Below are positions 24,927 to 36,400 of a stretch of DNA of 64,000 nt, one piece after another. Source of the stretch: Marchantia polymorpha subsp. ruderalis (Eukaryota > Streptophyta > Marchantiopsida > Marchantiales > Marchantiaceae); contig AP031358.1 of the NCBI GenBank assembly GCA_037833965.1, positions 8,068,001-8,132,000 on the forward strand. The letters run 5' to 3'. Made by a program: the position numbers and the translations under genes. Position 1 is the stretch's first letter. The number at the start of each line of letters is the position of its first letter. Under the pieces are notes generated by a model. The model was given only the letters and a program-made list of their open reading frames with translations, did no database searches and was not told the origin of the DNA.

Positions 24927-24994
24927 GTCCCTTCGGGGACATCCGATAAAATTGGAACGATACATAGAAAATTAGAATGGCCCCTGCGCAAGGA
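24927..24994 (+). pseudogene. U6 spliceosomal snRNA pseudogene, 3'-truncated
   Basis: The 68 bases reproduce the first two thirds of plant U6: the 5' stem GTCCC-TTCG-GGGAC, the block CATCCGATAAAATTGGAACG, and GGCCCCTGCGCAAGGA. Key catalytic boxes are changed: the ACAGAGA box reads ACATAGA and the AGC triad reads AGA. Homology stops at 24,994, so the 3' third, including the terminal T tract, is missing. No upstream sequence element or TATA at the plant U6 spacing is seen. This is a dead retrocopy, not a working gene. The base before it extends the 5' stem (see findings). Confidence 0.9.
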
Positions 24995-25246
24995 ACCGAC
25001 AGTGTAACGTGTCATTTCATAAGGGCAGGAGTAATCGTCCTGCATCTGGCAAGTGGAAGGCTCGAGCCGCCGGTCGAGCCCTCAGAGATCGGGAATGATT
25101 TCCTCTGACCCGGGTCCAAAGTGAAAAGATAATAAAATGAACATAGATATCGGCCATCCTGTTAAAAACGGAAACGCTACAAAGAAAACGCACGCATAAA
25201 TCAAGAAAATAGTGACACTTGTAGAATAAAACGTTTCATGTCACTA

Positions 25247-25273
25247 CAAAGTTAAACCTAACAATAGTGACAC
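25247..25273 (+). repeat. Left terminal inverted repeat of the Tigger-like element
   Basis: Starts directly after TA. About 21 of 27 bases match the reverse complement of the right end. Confidence 0.85.
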
Positions 25274-25410
25274 ATAACCATAATCACGGAATCTTTTATG
25301 TCAGTATTCCAATTTGTAAGGAAGAGATGTCTAATCCTCTCGCGTGTTATTTGCGGTGGGCGCTTCTTTCTCTCGTTGCAATCTTCCACTATTGTTAGAT
25401 GATATTGATT

Positions 25411-25521
25411 TTAATGTATGTACACCCAACACACACCCATCCAAGAAATGCCAGGCTATACACCCAAGAAACGCCATGCTATACACGCTGCGTGGTTGAG
25501 TTGGGTGTATATACACTAAAA
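25411..25521. repeat. Small foldback inside the transposon's left arm
   Basis: attttaatgtatgtacacccaac (25,411-25,433 region) pairs with the inverted gttgggtgtatatacactaaa (from about 25,499) with two or three mismatches. It sits between two diverged copies of a block around 25,353 and 25,548 (gcaatctt). It is probably a small later insertion. Confidence 0.55.
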
Positions 25522-25635
25522 TCACTACGCTCCTATCGTTATGTGTTAGGTGGCCGTTTTTTTCTCCCAATGCAATCTTTCTTTGTTCGGTGGGAGTTTA
25601 TTTTTCTCTTGCTCTGCATCCGTTATTATTCACGC

Positions 25636-26391
25636 ATGTCTAAACGCAAGCCTTTGGACGGGAAGACGAAGTTAGAAGTTTTGGATTTTCTTAATGAGCT
25701 CGGATCCACCCATGAAAAAGCATCATCGGCATTTTCTATGGCACGTGCAATTGTTTTGAAAATCTGGAAAGAGAGAAATTATCAAACAGGTGTCGTTAGA
25801 ATCAAATCGAGATCTATTAAAAAAGATTTTTACATCTACATGAGTGCAATTTCTTATAGAAATGGTGCAACAATGGTATGTTCGTGTTGAGATTGATGCG
25901 CTCACGCTCAATGTAAGGTGTGAGATGCTCAAAAAGAAGGTTCTGTTTTTTCGAGACAAAATTTTGCTTAACTTTGCAAAATGTTTGACATCTTGAGATA
26001 CAATTTCTCTGCAAACATTTGTTGTGTCAAATTGATGGCTGGAGAAGTATTTGAAGCGCATTTCAACGTTGAGTAAGAGGAGGTGCAGAGAACAAAACGA
26101 TATCAGTGTCATGGAAGTGGAGAAATGTCTGCAATAAATTCATGAAATGTAATGCGATGTACCACTCGAATGCATCATTAACAGTAACGAGTCAGCTTTA
26201 CAGCATCACATCATCAACGTCATCAAGATCGTACTGCGCAGTCAATTCAAATAGTCGTAGAGTGAAGCGAAGTAAAGAACAAATTACAATGACGCTTGGA
26301 GTTAGTGCTTCAGCTGAAAGGTTCATCACGCAGTTGATCACAAATGTTCGTCCACGTGCTTTGAAAGATATTCCTGACATAAGTAAGGTGT
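25636..26391 (+). pseudogene. Tigger-like transposase, N-terminal fragment
   Basis: ATG at 25,636 opens a helix-turn-helix of the CENP-B/pogo type (SKRKPLDGKTKLEVLDFL ... VLKIWKERN). After frame changes, about 26,165-26,185 reads INSNESAL, matching the first catalytic block, usually N-x-D-E-(T/S)-A, with the catalytic aspartate changed to asparagine. The block RVKRSKEQITMTLGVSA at about 26,260-26,310 matches the DDE_1 domain. The reading ends at DIPDISKVL, where the chromovirus is inserted. It would have bound the transposon ends and cut DNA; it is inactive. Confidence 0.85.
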
Positions 26392-26742
26392 TGTAATAAT
26401 CTTTAGTTAGTTAGAACTAAAGTAGAGATTAATCTAAATGTTAATAAATATACTTTAGTGTGCATTAGTCATAGCTGCCACATCAGTGATCTGCGTGCTT
26501 AGTAGGTAGAGAGTGGATGTGTTAGTTGGAAGCGCCACGTCAACGATCCGTGTGCTTGTTAGGATTATCCGCCACGTCATACACCCTCTAGGTGTGGGAT
26601 GGATGGTGGGAATAAGATCTTATCTCCTTGTACTTGTTGGTGAGAGCTATATAAGGGAGAGGAGAACCATTGTTGGTATCTCTCATCTTCAAAGTTTACA
26701 TTTCTATCTTCAAGTGAACTTCTCTATTCTATACCGTATTCA
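26392..26742 (+). repeat. 5' LTR of the chromovirus
   Basis: Begins TGTAAT and aligns with 43,559 onward over about 350 bases. It contains a TATA box (ctatataagg at about 26,647) followed by gagaggagaaccattgttg, the likely transcription start region. Confidence 0.85.
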
Positions 26743-26743
26743 A

Positions 26744-26755
26744 TGATATTAGAAC
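26744..26755 (+). promoter_or_regulatory. Primer binding site, initiator tRNA-Met type
   Basis: tgatattagaac lies just after the 5' LTR and matches the plant tRNA-iMet site TGGTATCAGAGC with three transitions (G to A, C to T, G to A). Confidence 0.75.
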
Positions 26756-27329
26756 GACCTTGCTCTTTCCTTCAGTGTGAATTAACTCTCATGAAATAGC
26801 AAGTGAGTGATGATGGAGAGCAATTTTGAGAGTGTATAGAGGTTGGCAAAGGTTATTCATCTGCATGTAGAGAGAAGTGGAAGGGGGAAAATTGTGGTTT
26901 TGCAGATATGGACGGGCTTGACAGAAATCCACTATCGCACTGACCAATTACTAACTTATTTAGTATTCACCTTTGTTGCATGGAGTAACATCATTTTTGG
27001 ATGTACCTTGTGGCTTGTAGGGTGCAGATTTTATGACTAGAGTGATGGAGTTGAGAGTCGAGAGTACCCTGGAGAGACTTGGGATTATACTATATACATT
27101 CTATATTGAATGTTTCAAGGATTTGAATCGCAAACCATCCGTCTCGGTTTGGTTTAGTACTTATGTAGAGATTAGAACAGTTTACCGACAGAAGAGATTT
27201 TCTTGTGAGTAATTATGGAGAGTAGTATTATAGAGTTGTGATAGAATCACATATACCTTTTGTGGCCCCATTGTTGAGAGATCAGATAGTGATTATACTC
27301 ACTTTGTGTAAGAGTGAATGTGAGAAACC

Positions 27330-29225
27330 ATGGGCACATCATTCGATATGGATGAGGTTCTCAACGCAATCTTGGCGGAGATGAAGTAGTTGAGAAAAGT
27401 GATAGTATATATGCATACCAAGCAGCAAGTCATGGAAGATAAAATCTTCGCATTGGAGAGTGAGAAAGTGGAGAGAGAAAGAGTTGGAGAGATGGAAGTT
27501 GAACCTCAAGTTCAAGTTCAACCAGAACCAACTCCACTGATGCAGCAGAGGCAAATATGAGTTGTGTTCAAGAAATTGAAGAGCAAACAAATCTTCTGCT
27601 TTGGATGGGAAATCCTGTAAAGTGGAAGCTTACAAAGAGAGTAGAGCAATGAAAGTGTTAGAGGGATGGATTATGAGTATGAATATTCATTTATCCCATT
27701 TTCATGTTTCTGATTACATTGCAGGAATGTTCATGAGATCTTATCTTACGGATAAAGCTCTTATATGGTACACAACATGAGAGAGAATGTTTTCAGAATG
27801 AGGTGCTACCATTTCGTGGAGTGGAATGCACGAAGAACTTCTGCAAAACTTTCAAGCGGTTTCAAACTGCAAGAATGAAGTTATTGGATCTGAAACAGAA
27901 AGGAGGTAGTCATGAGTACATTAAAAAATTTTGTGATTTTCAAATATCTATGTTATGTAGTTTTTGGTTTTACTAAATTTAAACATTAAGCTAGGGTTCT
28001 TGGTCTCGTAGGATATAGGGTCGAAGGAGACTCAAAGAACGTCAGTTCTTCGAGTCGAGCCTGTTAGCGTTGGGAGTTGTGCGTCTGCCCGTAAGCGTCG
28101 ACCTAGAGTCTCTTCGAAGTGGGTTGGGCTCAAATTATGTTTGTGACAGTTATCTGCCAGCGGGATAATTGAAACCAATGGGGAAAAACACGTATGCGCA
28201 CGATATCTATCATGGATATGAGTGAAGCAAAAGCCTTGGACGTGTTCAAACGAGGCTTGAAGTATAGAATTCAAAAGGAGGTGATGGTAAGCAATCCATC
28301 TACTGTGAATGAAGCAATAGCAATTGCTCAATGAATTTTGGATGTTTTTGGTGTCACACACGGTGAACGAGTAATCAATTTTTGAGATACATCCGGCCCA
28401 ACACCGATGGAGTTGGGAAACCTTTGAAGTAGAGAAAGTTTTGCACCAACAAGAGGAGCACCACCACCAAGATTTGGAGGTGAAATTCGGCGAGCAGGGG
28501 TTTCAAATTTGCAAGAAGTTTATGCAAATAACGAAATGGTTCGAGGAGGAGCTGGAATTCGTGACAATCGTCAATGGTATGCATGTGGACGAATGGGTCA
28601 CATTGCCAAGTTTTGTCGGAGGCCGACACCACAAGAAGGACGGCCCATACAACGACAACCGTTTAATAACATGGAGAGTATAAAGTATGAAAAGATGGAG
28701 GAAGAAGTTTCGGAAAATGAAGATCACCGGTAAACTTGCCTTATAGCCTTACTGGTTCTACAAAGCGAAGAAAAGTCAAGGTTAGAAGAAGTCAATGTTT
28801 GGGAGCTCATGGAAGGAGTAAGAAGCAAGCTCAACTCATTGTCTGTGATGGTTTGATGGAAGTACACAAGGTGAGAGTTTTAATTGATCCTAGAGCAATT
28901 GAGAATTTTCTATCAAGGAGTGTTGCTATGAAGTTAGGTTTGATGTTGATAAATGACGTGAGTGAAGAAGTTGAATTGCCAATTGAGCAAACTGAAGTGA
29001 TAGAAACACTACCACAAAGTGTAGAATTATTCATAGGTAGATACAAGGAGAGCATTGAATGTAGAGTAATTTGTTTAGCTCGATATGATGTCATTCTTGG
29101 AATGTAATGGATAGAGCAATATAATCCGAAAGTAGATTGGAGAAGAAAAGTGATTACAAGTAGTGGATGGAAGATCTATGGAGATAGAATTGTGTGGCCT
29201 ACTTTTTTGTTTTTCTTTAAAAATT
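27330..29225 (+). pseudogene. Chromovirus gag and protease region, decayed
   Basis: ATG at 27,330 (MGTSFDMDEVLNAILAEMK, then a stop) begins gag. The capsid-like part reads in pieces (SYLTDKALIWYTT near 27,750). At about 27,965-28,190 a GC-richer segment of about 230 bases interrupts gag, which resumes at MSEAKALDVFKRGLKYRIQK. The zinc knuckle near 28,580-28,620 reads WYACGRMGHIAKFC; its first cysteine appears to have become tyrosine. The protease region (28,736-29,107) reads VLIDPRAIENFLS, where the active-site DSGA is altered, then DVILGM followed by a stop. Confidence 0.8.
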
Positions 29226-31287
29226 AACAAAAACATAAACATATGTGTGCAGAAGATAGTTATATAAGATGGAAAGAGTAGATTAATAGGAGTTATGACA
29301 GGATTAGTTAGGATTTGTCTACGTTCGAAGATCTTCGGATCTTCGCGTCTTCGGCGCAGTCTTTTTAGGACGCACGAAGAGCTGCGTCCTCGGCGAAGAC
29401 ATCGAAATCAATTTCAAATCACGCAACGGGCCGGACGAGATTCGCACGCGTCGGGAGTTCTATGAGGCGCAGGAGACGGCAATGTTAGGGCTTCAAGGGT
29501 AAAGGCAGAAAGAGAGGACTGCGCGCCGACATTGCGATATCGAGCAAGAACGATCGAGAGCGAGCGGAATTGCAATCAAGTCCAATCCAGGACCAGCGAA
29601 GCGCAAATTGAATACATGGTGCCCAAGAAGAGTGAGAAGGTGAGGAAATTGGTTCCCTTGAAGGTGCCGTATGAGGAATTGAGACCCTTCAGACACGAGT
29701 TGAGGGAGTTGCGGTTAGAATTCCTTCTATGGAATTGGAATTGCGTCTCAGCGAGTATCTGGAAGGACGTTATGGACAAGAGCGCGACCGAAGGCGAGGA
29801 GCTCCGCGGTAATCCCATGTTGTGGACCGTCGAGCATTGGACGAAAGTAATGGGACCATGCGCGGGAAGCGACGAAGACCTTCTGTTTGACAAGAATAGC
29901 GTAGGACTTACGCGCGTCGAGGAATTCTCTTACGGGCCACTCTTCGAGACGGGAAAACAAGGAACGAATGGATGGAAGACGGTCGATTATAAGGATCCGA
30001 AGAGAAGGGCGATCGCGTTGGGAATCATGCACATCTTACGGCCAGCACGCACGACTTATGTGACGGCCTGGCAGGTGGGATTCTTCGAGCGCATTTTGAA
30101 GGGACAACGCGTACATTGGGCAAGGATCTTTTACGATCTTGTCTGGGTGAATGCGTCTGGTCGATGGACGGGATCGATGACCAACCATCTTAACCCTTTC
30201 TGGTGCATTTCTATCAAGGAATGAGATTGCTTACGAGGGAGGAGGAAAAGCGATTTCCAAGGGAGCGGGAGAGCTTTACATTGGAGTCCAGTGAAGGGAC
30301 CGAAGACGAGAACCCATCTCCCGCAATTCCAGCACACACTACCGCTCGAGGACCAGTGCAGGTGGATGTGGTTCCAAGGCAGGAGCAGCCAGAAAGGCGA
30401 GTGGCAAAGAAGAGGAAGGTCGTAAGCGATGATGAGGAGGAATTGGCCCACACGGTAAGAAGGGTGGATATGGAAGTAAGTGGAGCCAGACAGCACAGAG
30501 CTTGCGCAAGATCAAAGAAGAGGGCGAAACGTAGGATGGTGACAGTTGAGGTGTCCGATAGCAGTGTGGAGAAGACGGTGGCACCAATTGTGAACACATC
30601 CAAAGTCGCAAATAGCGAGGTAATGCGATCTGTGGAGTTAGGGGTACCTTCGAAGGCGTCAATTGAAGATCTAGCAGATATACCGGTAGAACCTTTAATC
30701 GAGGGAACGGAATTGGTAAGTCCGATTTCTTTGTCTTCGGAGCGGACATGGTCTGCGCAAGGCGAAGGGACACCCCAGATGAAGACGAATGAGGACCTGG
30801 AGAAGGAGTTTACTTTGAGCAAGGAGATTCTGGAACAGGTTGTCGCAAGGGTAGGAAGAACGGTGGTGGAAGCCGAGGGCACTACACTGCCGACGTCTCC
30901 TGTGGAAGAAGTGAGACCCGAAGAAGTACAAAAGACTTCGGGCGAAGAAGTTAAGACATTGGAAGTTACATTTCCTGAATTCTTGCAGGATAGTGTGATA
31001 CCATTGTTGAAGTACATGGACGGGAAGAGAAAGAAGTATGTTGTATCGAAGGAGCCGGGATTCTATGTTCAGATGATCAGGAACAGAATAAAGCTCAAGA
31101 GAGCAGTTGCAGTAAAGAGGGAGTGGGATTCCGCAATTGCATTGGCACGGGAGCGAGCTGCAACCTTGTGAGCCGAGTGCGCAGCAGTGAAGGCGACATT
31201 GCGGGAGCGAAAAGCCCAGTTTCGGGAGAAGGAAACCGAGTGTGAAGTGCTGCAGCTAAATCTAGAGAAGGAATCGGAACGCTGTGC

Positions 31288-32145
31288 TGTAAGACCGGGT
31301 GTTGCACATATGTACTAAGTCTTAGAAGTGGTCAAGGGAATAAGGATGATTAGCCAAGGCATAGCTAAGACTAGCTAGTTATGACTAAACTAGTTAGTTA
31401 TAACTAAGTTTATCTAGTCATGACTAAGTTTAGCTACAATGTCTATAGTTGGCGGAATAATTAGCGGAGTTCTAGAAGAATGGAGTGAGCACTTCTATTT
31501 TGTCCTTTACAAGGAGTGAGCACTTCTATTTTGTCTTATACAAAAGTTCTAGATTCCAAGGGATTAGATATTTGACTAGAAGCTTGGATTTGATTGGTTT
31601 GACTAAATGTATGAAAGATGATTGGCTAGACTAAGTCTAATGTTGACTTAGTGGCTAGGAAGCTTGTAGAAGTTTAAAAGCTTCCAATGGCATGTCGCCA
31701 CCTCAACCTTGGATTCCGGAAGCTTCTAGAAGGTTTAGGTAGGCCAATGGCATGTTGCCACGTAGAGAAGGTTAGTCAAACTTACCTAGGTAAAAGTAAG
31801 TTAGGAGAAATTACCACATGTTACTATGGTAACTTCTCAAGTAGTATAAATAGAGAGGTAGAGTAGCACCTCTCAAGCAAGTTTGGAGAGTCATGTGTGA
31901 GGACTTGTTTCAGTAATGAAGGAGTGAAGTTTTTGAGTATCTTGGAGTATCGACGTGTGTTTGCATTTATGTGAAGAGGGTGATGTGAGGAGAGTTGTGT
32001 GTGAGTTGGAGTGATACATGAGAGTTTGTAAGAGAAGGTGTTTGGGACATGAGTGAGAGTATGAATCTTAGTCTTCTAGAACCATGATGCGCTACCACAA
32101 AGCCATCAGAGGTAAACCTGAGTGAGAGTCAGCCCGGAGGTTGCA
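31288..32145 (+). repeat. 5' LTR of the young element
   Basis: Starts TGTAAGACCGGG and ends GGAGGTTGCA. Contains a TATA box (tataaata, 31,845-31,852), a 31-base direct repeat of ggagtgagcacttctatttt (31,482 and 31,513), and two copies of ccaatggcatg-gccac (31,684 and 31,744). Confidence 0.95.
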
Positions 32146-32149
32146 TTTT

Positions 32150-32167
32150 TGGTTCCGTTGCCGGGAC
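32150..32167 (+). promoter_or_regulatory. Primer binding site, tRNA-Asp-like
   Basis: tggttccgttgccgggac lies four bases after the 5' LTR. It resembles TGGCGCCGTTGCCGGGGA, the site complementary to tRNA-Asp used by Athila-type elements, with about three changes. Confidence 0.65.
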
Positions 32168-32822
32168 CTCAATCTAGAAGGCGGAATGTTTAGGATTCGA
32201 TTTCTAGCTCGAGAGAAAGTATCCATGAGGGATCACTTGGTGTTAACATTGGGGAATGAAAGAGCGGAGAGTGTGCTTGAGAGCGAAATTCCATTTGTTT
32301 ATCCCATAGTCTCATATGATAGCCTAGAAGTGATTTTGTATGTTTTGTTCACGTAAACATGTCTTTTTGAGAGAAAAGTGATCTTAGACACCGAAAAGTA
32401 TTTTTGAAGGTATTCTTCAAAGTTTTTATTGATTTTAGAGTGAAAGATAGAGAAAATTTACGTTTTTGTTTCAGGTCCAGATCATGTGTTAACAGAAAGA
32501 TATGAGAGTTAGAAGTTGAGTGGGTTTTCACGGGTATCAAAAGTCTGCTCTCTGGAAAGTTTGTACAGAGTTGATTACTTTTTCTGTATTTCAATTTAGG
32601 CTTTGAAACTTCGTACGAGTGTGTATTGGAAGATAAGCTACGTTTGAGTCAAAATTTCACTGAGAGATCACGTCTAGAGACGAAGTTATGTTGATTTGAA
32701 GTTGAGGGGGTACAAAAGCAAGATAACAAAGCAAAAGTTTTTGATTTCTTTATTCACAGTTTTCGTCAAGTAGATAGCGTTTCTGGGAGAGGTCTTTTGA
32801 GTGGTTTCTACCTTATGGGAAA

Positions 32823-33266
32823 ATGAGTGAACAAGAAGGTTGGAAGGTTAGGTTATCCAAAGTACCTCAAGGCTTGGATGTTATAGTGTCTTTAGACTCC
32901 AATACAAGAGAATTCAAGGTGGAGTTTGAAGAAAGAGTAGTGAGTCAATCTCCAAGAGTCAAACGTGAAACTTGTTTTTATTGTGGAGAGGAGGGCCATA
33001 AGGTTGTCAATTGTTCCCTGCGGAACAAAGATAGAAGATTGAGGAGCAAGAGGAACTTGGGAGATTTGAAACTTCACTTGGGACCATCATCGCCACATGA
33101 ATCCCAAAGCGCCACCTTCTGTGACAATTGCGGAGTGATTGGGCTACCAGCGGGACACGAATGCAGCGGAGTGAAGGCACTTCTGGAATCACTTGTGGAA
33201 GGGTTTGACGGCAAGCTAAGTGCTGAAACAGAGAAAGTGACCTCAGCGGGTTCAAGCTCCAACTGA
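32823..33266 (+). CDS. Extra zinc-knuckle ORF upstream of gag
   Basis: ATG at 32,823 opens 147 codons in the young element, ahead of gag and in a different frame. It has a retroviral-type zinc knuckle CFYCGEEGHKVVNC (residues about 51-64, CX2CX4HX4C) and a second possible metal site CDNCGVIGLPAGHEC (residues about 100-114). The role is probably nucleic-acid binding. An additional ORF before gag is known in the Ogre/Tat group, but I do not recognise this one. It is separated from gag by about 220 bases that include an A-rich stretch (33,455-33,480). Confidence 0.7.
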   Translation: MSEQEGWKVRLSKVPQGLDVIVSLDSNTREFKVEFEERVVSQSPRVKRETCFYCGEEGHKVVNCSLRNKDRRLRSKRNLGDLKLHLGPSSPHESQSATFCDNCGVIGLPAGHECSGVKALLESLVEGFDGKLSAETEKVTSAGSSSN

Positions 33267-33487
33267 AGATGGAGATCATCATTCGAATGATGGAGAAGAT
33301 GATGATGAGGGTAAGACTCATCGTATGCCTAGGAGAGGAGAGAGCTTTGGCTATCTTGGAACAACCAATTCCTTTTGTGTTTCCTTTGATGAATTACTCA
33401 AGGATGGAGTTAGTGTTGTTTATATTGTATTAGGAAGCCCCATATAAATTTCCAATAAAAATAAAAATAAAAAAAAATTAGTTGGAA

Positions 33488-36400
33488 ATGGGGAAGCTTC
33501 CGGTATTTTATGGGAGGGAGAATGAGGATGTAGAAGCTTTTGTTAGGGACTTCAAGAGGGCTTGCATAGGAAACAATGAGAGGAAGAAGGACGAGTGGGC
33601 TATGCTTTTGCCGGATTTCTTGGAGGATTCTGCTCTCAAGTGGTACAAGGAGTACAAGAGGGAGCATTCGGAGGACGACACGTGGGAGACATTAACGGAG
33701 AACCTGATCGAAAACTTTCTTCCCAGTGAAAGTTATGAAAAGTTGATGTGTGAGGTCACCTTCTTGAAACAAGGAGAGAACGAGAAGGTGAGGACCTATG
33801 TGGAGAGAACCGAGAAGTTGGAATCTAGATTCCACGTGGTGTTGAGGAAGGGCGGAGACGAAGTGGATGCTACAATGGTGGGGATAAGGGCGATGCTCAT
33901 GAAGAACTTCGTTGGAGGTTTGAGACCTGAGATTCGAAGTAAGGTGAGATACGAGAAGCCCTCTTCTAAGGCTGAAGCCATTCGAATTGCTATTAGAATG
34001 GAGGAGAGCTTAGAAGATGATGATTCTAGCTTGGTGGCTAGAGAAGTAGCTCCACCGGTTGTAGGAAGGTCTATTGTTTCAAACACTTCTACTTCATCCA
34101 CGATAGCGAATCCTAGTGTGGATTTTCAAAATGAGTTGAAATCTATCACGGAGACTCTAGCAGATCTCAAGATCAATGTAGTACAGTTGTGGGAGAAGAG
34201 GAATCAGAACGTAGTAGGAGGCTCTAGGGGGTATGGAAATTATCCTCCAAGAGGAAATCCACCTTCAGGAAACTTTGCGGTTTCTTGCTTTTCTTGTGGA
34301 GGTCCTCATTTTCAGAGGAATTGTCCTAACCCTCGACAACATAATGGAGTTCGGCACAACAACAATGCACCGGCCACGCAACAAGCCAAGGATAAGGGAG
34401 TAGCATCCATTGATGTATTCCCTCATCAATGCACTTTTGAGAAAGGGGAGAGCTCAAAATCGAAAGTGGATATCCTTGCTCATGAGAAGAAGCGGGCCCG
34501 ATTTGCGGACGAGTCGATTTTCATGGAGGACACGCCAAGTCGAAGTACACGGTCAAGTGGAGTGAGTCAACCAAGAGTACCAAGGAAGAAGTTGGGCATG
34601 GATGACTTTTCCATTTCATCTTCTCAAGCTAAGTATGACGTGGTGGAGGATGTAGGAAATCAGAAGGCCAATATAACAGTTGGTCAGCTGATTGCCTTGA
34701 ATCCAGCCATTCGGAAGGAGTTAAGAGGAGGTCTTATCTCCACAAGGACCAAGAAGCGGAAATCTAAGGGGAAGGCTCACATGACCAATGTGGGAGTTGG
34801 GGTGGTGGATGCGGCTGCTTCGGAGGTATGTACACATGCTTCAAAGATCGAAGTGAGGATCAATGGACATGATGTATCAGATGTGTTGGTTGATGGTGGA
34901 TCGGCTGTGAATGCCATGTCTGAGAGGTTGATGCAGAAGTTGGGTATGCAACCTTCTAGACCTTCTAGCATAATTGTTGGTATGGCCAACAAACAGAAGG
35001 TAAGACCACTGGGGGTGGTAGACAAAGTTGTGGTTAGTGTGAGGGGAGTGCAAACTTTGCTTTCCTTCCAAATTCTCAAGGAAGCTAGCTACGACTTGCT
35101 GTTGGGACGTCCTTGGTTGAGGGCGGTAAGGACTACGGACCGATGGCACAAGGGCTATTTGAGGATAGGCCCAAAGAACCATCGAGTTAAGGTTCCTTTG
35201 ACGAGAGGAGGGGAATCCACCACTGACTCAGATAGACCAACTGACGAGTATTGGGAATCTGAGAGTGAAGAGAGTGGTAGCTTTTCAGAAGTTGACACAG
35301 ACATCTCAACTTCTGATCAAGAAACATCATCGGAGTACTCTTCTGATGATAATGTTCAAGTACAAGTCATTGCTGCCATGGAGTTGTTGCCTAGGCCTGG
35401 AGTGAAGAAAGATCCTGACAAAGTGGAGATGAGCGAAGAGGAGGTGTGTCGACGACTGTCCACTCTCAGGTTTGGTCCCAAGGTTACCAAGGAGGAAAAG
35501 GCAAAGTTTCTGGATATATTTCGCAAATATATTCATGTTTTTGCCTTTAGTTACAAGGATCTTAAGCATGTGACGTTGGAGACTCATCGCATCGAGTTGG
35601 AGGAGAAAGCTCGTCCTATTCGGCAAAAGCAACGCCGAATAAATCCACCTACGGCTCTTGTGGTGAAGGAGGAGATCGACAAGCTCAAGGAGGCTGGCTT
35701 CATCTACGAGGTAGAAAATTCTGAATGGGTGTCTCCAATTGTGATAGTGAAGAAGAAGAATGGTAAGCTACGAGTGTGAGTAGATTACAAAAAGTTGAAT
35801 GCTGTCACAAAGAAAGACTACTATCCCTTGCCTTTCATAGATGAGATTCTAGAGGAGGTTGCTGGCCATGAGTGGTATAGTTTTGGAGATGGTTATAGTG
35901 GCTATAACCAAATCCAAATTGCCTTAGAAGACCAACTCAAAACAACTTTTACCACTCCATGGGGAACCTTCGCTTTTAGAGTGATGCCGTTTGGTCTATG
36001 TAATGCTCCTGCCACTTTTCAAAGGTTCATGAATAGAGTGTTTGAACCTTTCATTGGAAAGTTTGTAAGGGATTTCATAGATGATTTTTGTGTTTACGGG
36101 AGGAAAGCGGATCATTTTGATCATTTGATCAAAATACTTCAACGGCTGGAGGAAGCTAAGGCTTCACTCAATCCAGAAAAATGCATTTTTGGATGTGAGG
36201 AAGGCCTATTGTTGGGGCATATCATCTCCAAGAATGGTATAGCGGTGGACCCAGAGAAGGTGACACGGATCATGGAGTTACCTTTTCCGGCGACTTTAAC
36301 CAAGTTGAGACAATTCCTTGGTATGGTGGGGTACTATCGACGGTTCATCTTGTCCTTCTCCAACAAAGCTCATGCCTTGACAAATTACATGAAGAAGGGA

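Noticed and set aside
24921..24946. Independent transcription terminator hairpin
   Set aside because: The stem-loop with its TTCG loop is the 5' stem of U6 snRNA, extended by flanking bases.
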